The position numbers and the translations under genes are program-made. The notes below the pieces were generated by a model, which was given only the letters and a program-made list of their open reading frames with translations, was not told where the DNA came from and made no database searches. A stretch of DNA of 64,000 nucleotides from Paenibacillus sp. H1-7 (GTDB lineage: Bacteria > Bacillota > Bacilli > Paenibacillales > NBRC-103111), in NCBI RefSeq assembly GCF_022354825.1, contig NZ_CP031168.1, forward strand, positions 4,589,501-4,653,500, given 5' to 3'. Shown here one piece after another: positions 61,318 to 64,000 of this stretch. Each line of letters begins with the position of its first letter. Position 1 is the stretch's first letter.

Positions 61318-62226
61318 ATGTCTGTAATCATCGCCGATTCAATTGAACTTGGCAGGCTTTCCGACGTTCGAATGTCCTTTCATCTGATGGGGCTGCATGT
61401 TCGCGAAGTGGATTCTCGGTGGACATATCCATCCCATGAACACCCTATGTACGAGCTTCATTGGATGATCGAAGGGGACATGCAGATGGTCGTCGAAGGC
61501 CAGATTTATGATCAAAAAAAGGGAGACCTGCTTTTCATACGTCCGGGAATCATCCATTCGTGCAGGTCGGCAGGCTCGCATGGCTTCACTTATTTTTGCG
61601 TGCACTTCAGCGTAGCAGATCCCGCATTCTCCAAGGAGCTGGAGCGCCATCAAGCCGTCTGCTTCGAGGCCCCCTCTCCCCTTGTCAAGGAATTGGCCCC
61701 CTTCCTAACTGACTTATGCAATCTTGCGACTGAATACAAGAGTCGTTCGCTTTCTGCCGCAAAAAGCATGAAGGTGTACGCAGCCGTCTTTGAGCTTTTG
61801 GGAACGTTGGTGGAGCAGCTGTCACAAACCGACAACGTCGTGCTTACGAAAAAGGAATTATTGGCCGGTCGCATCGCCGAAAATATTGAGGATTCGATCC
61901 GCAGCAGCCTGCTTCATGGCCAAATGGAAGACAGCGAAAGAACACTCGTCCAAGATATTGCCAAATCACTAAAATTGAGTCCGTCCCAGGTGAATCGGAT
62001 ATTTCAACAGGTTTACGGGAAAGCTCCCCGCAAATATATGTCGGAAATTTTGTTAAGTGAGGCCCAGCGCCTGTTGCTTCAGACGGACCTGGTCATAGAT
62101 CATATAGCCATGATGCTCGGGTATAAAACAAGCGCCCACTTCAGCCGCCAATTTAAGCGCTGGACCGCCATGACCCCGAGCAGGTACAGAAGCAATGCAG
62201 AGCGTGAAAGCCCGAACGAACATTAA
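61318..62226 (+). CDS. AraC family regulator with N-terminal cupin
   Basis: 302-residue regulator. Cupin sensor with SHEHPMYELHWMIEGDMQMV-like region and GDLLFIRPGIIHSCRS, and C-terminal DNA-binding domain with VQDIAKSLKLSPSQVNRIFQ and IDHIAMMLGYKTSAHFSRQF. ATG at 61318, 9 nt after GGGGG, is preferred to the ATG three codons earlier. Divergent from the GntR-Gfo operon, so it may activate it or the adjacent sugar transporter. A terminator overlaps its stop. Confidence 0.9.
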   Translation: MSVIIADSIELGRLSDVRMSFHLMGLHVREVDSRWTYPSHEHPMYELHWMIEGDMQMVVEGQIYDQKKGDLLFIRPGIIHSCRSAGSHGFTYFCVHFSVADPAFSKELERHQAVCFEAPSPLVKELAPFLTDLCNLATEYKSRSLSAAKSMKVYAAVFELLGTLVEQLSQTDNVVLTKKELLAGRIAENIEDSIRSSLLHGQMEDSERTLVQDIAKSLKLSPSQVNRIFQQVYGKAPRKYMSEILLSEAQRLLLQTDLVIDHIAMMLGYKTSAHFSRQFKRWTAMTPSRYRSNAERESPNEH

Positions 62227-62254
62227 AGCGGTTCCGGTTCGGAGCCGCTTTTTG
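62225..62254 (+). terminator. Intrinsic terminator after AraC gene
   Basis: Stem AAAGCGGTTCC/GGAGCCGCTTT with T-run, starting inside the stop codon. Confidence 0.85.
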
Positions 62255-62368
62255 CTGTTTCTTTATCCAGCCTAGCACTTTTTCCCGGCTTCCAGAGCTT
62301 GAACGATCCGTTCCACACCGTGACGTCAGTGTGGCTAGATACATGTATTTTCGTAGTATCGCATCTAC

Positions 62369-62575
62369 TTAATCTGGAACGGTTTTATTCCTTGTATCGA
62401 ATCGTAAGGATCTTCCTATTTTCCCATCCAATTCGTTCCAGTAAGTATAATGAAAATCTCCCCGTTCGTCACAATATTCTAACAGTGATACTTCAAACTC
62501 CGCTGTTTCAAAAACTTCTAAGAAGGTTATTGCGTGCTCTGCCAAAAGAACATCAACACTCTCCGGTTTAAACAA
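62369..62575 (-). CDS. Hypothetical short protein, possibly a fragment
   Basis: About 68 residues with LLAEHAITFLEVFETAEFEV and FHYTYWNELDGKIGRSL. Acidic and protein-like, but no ribosome binding site or clear ATG start is seen. It lies in a 1 kb stretch (62227-63266) that holds a repeat arm and a broken isomerase gene, so it may also be a remnant. Confidence 0.3.
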   Translation of the reverse strand: MFKPESVDVLLAEHAITFLEVFETAEFEVSLLEYCDERGDFHYTYWNELDGKIGRSLRFDTRNKTVPD

Positions 62576-62702
62576 ACTGTTCCAACTTACTAAAGAAAGT
62601 AAATTGAGCTCATTCTCTTGGGTACTGAGATTTTACATTTTATGGATTAGTATGGGATGGACTTTTGTAACTCTAACATGGAAATATTTTGGTAATTATT
62701 AT

Positions 62703-62734
62703 ACTAATCTGCCGGTACTTCTATGAACATCAGT
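62703..62734 (+). repeat. Dispersed repeat, copy 13, left arm
   Basis: CTAATCTGCCGGTACTTCTA followed by TGAACATCAG matches the left arm of copy 10 (CTGCCCGTTACTTCAATG then AACATCGAAG). No right arm. Confidence 0.5.
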
Positions 62735-62812
62735 TTCATGTTCCAGCATTTTAAGCTCAAAGAGTCGCATATAACTCGGCATATTCGTAACTACGATAAG
62801 AACCTTATAACA

Positions 62813-62843
62813 TAAAAAAATAAGCCGTGTTTTAAGCGGCTTG
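62813..62843 (-). terminator. Intrinsic terminator after the broken isomerase gene
   Basis: Minus-strand stem AAGCCGC/ACGGCTT with 6-nt loop and a T-run of seven. Confidence 0.7.
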
Positions 62844-62848
62844 TAATG

Positions 62849-63006
62849 TAATCAAGTTCTTGTCAACCGACAGATTGTCCGTGATAGCCGACAAACTGCA
62901 CTCCGGCCCATCCCTCTTCTGCTCAGCTCGCGAAGTAACCGGGAAAATCCTGCACGCATTCTTTGCGCAGCGTATACAATTGAACCGCCAGCTTATCCCT
63001 CATCAT
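62849..63006 (-). pseudogene. N-terminal remnant of a sugar phosphate isomerase/epimerase gene
   Basis: ATG at 63006/63003 opens MRDKLAVQLYTLRKECVQDF, the classic start of xylose-isomerase-like TIM-barrel proteins. A stop follows after 26 codons, but other frames continue with LLRELSRRG and then GWAGVQFVGYHG, the expected next strand. Two frameshifts and loss of the remaining gene are inferred. Upstream a frame with FDGPRDA and EAAETAAALL may be the end of another lost gene. Confidence 0.6.
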
Positions 63007-63266
63007 GTGGCTTCCTCTCCCCCGTATTTCGCTGGACCTCATTGCTAAGCTACTTGCCTTGACGAACCAGCCGCTCCTACAGCTCATCCATATTCATGCT
63101 GTGTGTGCTGTAGAGGCTTTGTTTCGTCAGCAGCGCCGCTGCGGTTTCGGCCGCTTCGCGGAGCATTTCGGCATCACGCGAGTCGGGCCTTGCGTCGCGC
63201 GGTCCGTCGAAATCGTGCTCCCAGCAGCGACACAAGCGACCAAAGTCTACCTTAAAATGCTTTAAT

Positions 63267-64000
63267 TTACGGCGATGGAAACGAATGCATTTTCCGGTAC
63301 TTCGAAGGATTCATTTTGAAATATTTCGTAAACATCCGGCTGAAATACAGACCGTTCTCGTAACCGCATTGCCGTGCGATCCGGTCGATCGAATAATTCG
63401 TTTGTACAAGCAGCGACTTAGCCTTCTCCATCCGGATCGAGTATAAATATTGGGAAGGCGGCATAGCGTACACCGCCTGGAACCGGCGTGTAAACTGTAC
63501 CGGGTGTATCCCTATAAATTCCACGATATCTTTCATTTGGACATCGCGAAAAGCGTGCCGTTCGATCATATCTTTCGCTTCTTTCATCAGCGGGTCGCTC
63601 ACGACATTTCCGAATTGGGCGAGCGCTTCCGCTTCCATGCAGAATAGCAGCCACAGATCGTAGACGAAGTGGGAAGACCATCTTAAATTATCGTTCCGGC
63701 TCATCCGGCTGGCCCGGAGCAAATGCCGGAAATTGTTGTACAGCCGGTCCCGCTCGGAAGAAGTGAATTTGAAGGAAAACAGGCGTCGCAGCTGCTCCGA
63801 TAACTGCGCTTCCCCGCCGTCCTCTCCGGCATAATAAAACTTGATGTAGAAAAAAGAGAGAGGCGTAATCATTTCACGGCGAAAATCTTCATGCGGTGGA
63901 CATAGGACGATATCTCCTTCCGCAGCTTCGCCAGACAGTTCGCCGATTCCGTACCGGAAACGGCCGGCTTCGACGGCGATCATGATCCAGCACCGCTCGC
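63267..64000 (-). CDS. AraC family regulator, 5' part outside window
   Basis: At least 244 residues, frame open to the right edge (ERCWIMIAVEAGRFRYGI), so the start lies outside. Sensor part with GDIVLCPPHEDFRREMI; DNA-binding part with VQMKDIVEFIGIHPVQFTRR and IDRIARQCGYENGLYFSRMF. It resembles the AraC protein at 41.7 kb (same GDLVFCPPD-type segment and CGYQNGFYLSRVF-type second motif), so the two are paralogues. Target unknown. Confidence 0.9.
   Translation of the reverse strand, partial: ERCWIMIAVEAGRFRYGIGELSGEAAEGDIVLCPPHEDFRREMITPLSFFYIKFYYAGEDGGEAQLSEQLRRLFSFKFTSSERDRLYNNFRHLLRASRMSRNDNLRWSSHFVYDLWLLFCMEAEALAQFGNVVSDPLMKEAKDMIERHAFRDVQMKDIVEFIGIHPVQFTRRFQAVYAMPPSQYLYSIRMEKAKSLLVQTNYSIDRIARQCGYENGLYFSRMFTKYFKMNPSKYRKMHSFPSP

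Noticed and set aside
1..64000. CRISPR arrays, tRNA or rRNA genes, prophage or replication origin
   Set aside because: No regularly spaced identical repeats, cloverleaf-type sequences, phage structural genes or DnaA-box clusters were noticed on reading.

Overview
The window looks like chromosomal DNA of a low-to-mid GC Firmicute, most probably Paenibacillus or a close relative. Reasons seen in the sequence: strong AGGAGG-type ribosome binding sites with several GTG and TTG starts, many U-tailed hairpin terminators, LplA/B/C-type carbohydrate ABC transporters without their own ATPase, numerous AraC regulators, a secreted FN3/discoidin/FIMAH protein, and a RiPP cluster carrying the HPr-kinase-like, PqqD-like, S26-peptidase and nucleotidyltransferase genes known from paeninodin-type lasso clusters. 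No tRNA, rRNA, CRISPR array or intact insertion sequence was seen.

Layout. 0-6.5 kb: catalase (cut by the left edge), a DHFR-like reductase, an alpha/beta hydrolase, a GMC oxidoreductase and two tandem DUF1259 genes. 6.6-14.8 kb: an organosulfur block on the minus strand, made of a transporter (two permeases and a lipoprotein), a TauD-type dioxygenase, a cytoplasmic sulfatase, and a second sulfatase in its own transcription unit. 14.9-19.6 kb: a minus-strand RiPP operon (precursor, HprK-like kinase, PqqD-like protein, S26-type peptidase, ABC exporter, nucleotidyltransferase) with no lasso cyclase and no transglutaminase-like protease. 20-28.8 kb: an AraC regulator, a GH43/ricin enzyme and a 1232-residue secreted multidomain protein. 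29.2-33.9 kb: a sulfonate-type system (ssuB, ssuC and a flavin monooxygenase, divergent from the ssuA-type lipoprotein). 34-42.5 kb: VanZ, a broken GrpB gene, DoxX, two FAD oxidoreductases, a sugar-binding lipoprotein and an AraC regulator. 42.7-55 kb: small stress, resistance and accessory genes mixed with decayed gene fragments and short dispersed repeats. 55-62.2 kb: a second LplA/B/C-type transporter, a Gfo/Idh/MocA oxidoreductase with a GntR regulator, and an AraC regulator. The right edge cuts another AraC gene.

Two observations stand out. First, four transcripts of the organosulfur genes (the 12.6 kb transporter operon, the 14.6 kb sulfatase, ssuBC and ssuA) begin with the same small RNA device. 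A hairpin of about 21 nt with a conserved GGKCMACY apex has a 3' strand that is also the 5' strand of an intrinsic terminator. The outer stem changes from leader to leader while pairing is kept, so this looks like an anti-terminator/terminator switch for organosulfur scavenging. Second, the RiPP operon has lasso-type accessory genes and a leader with a YxxP motif, but no cyclase or B2 protease, and the predicted core has no acidic residue at ring position 7-9 for a canonical cleavage site.

A family of short two-armed repeats (left arm AACTGCCCGTTAG-like, central GC-rich hairpin, right arm CTATCGTACCCGTTAGC-like) recurs at least twelve times between genes, often next to accessory or decaying genes.
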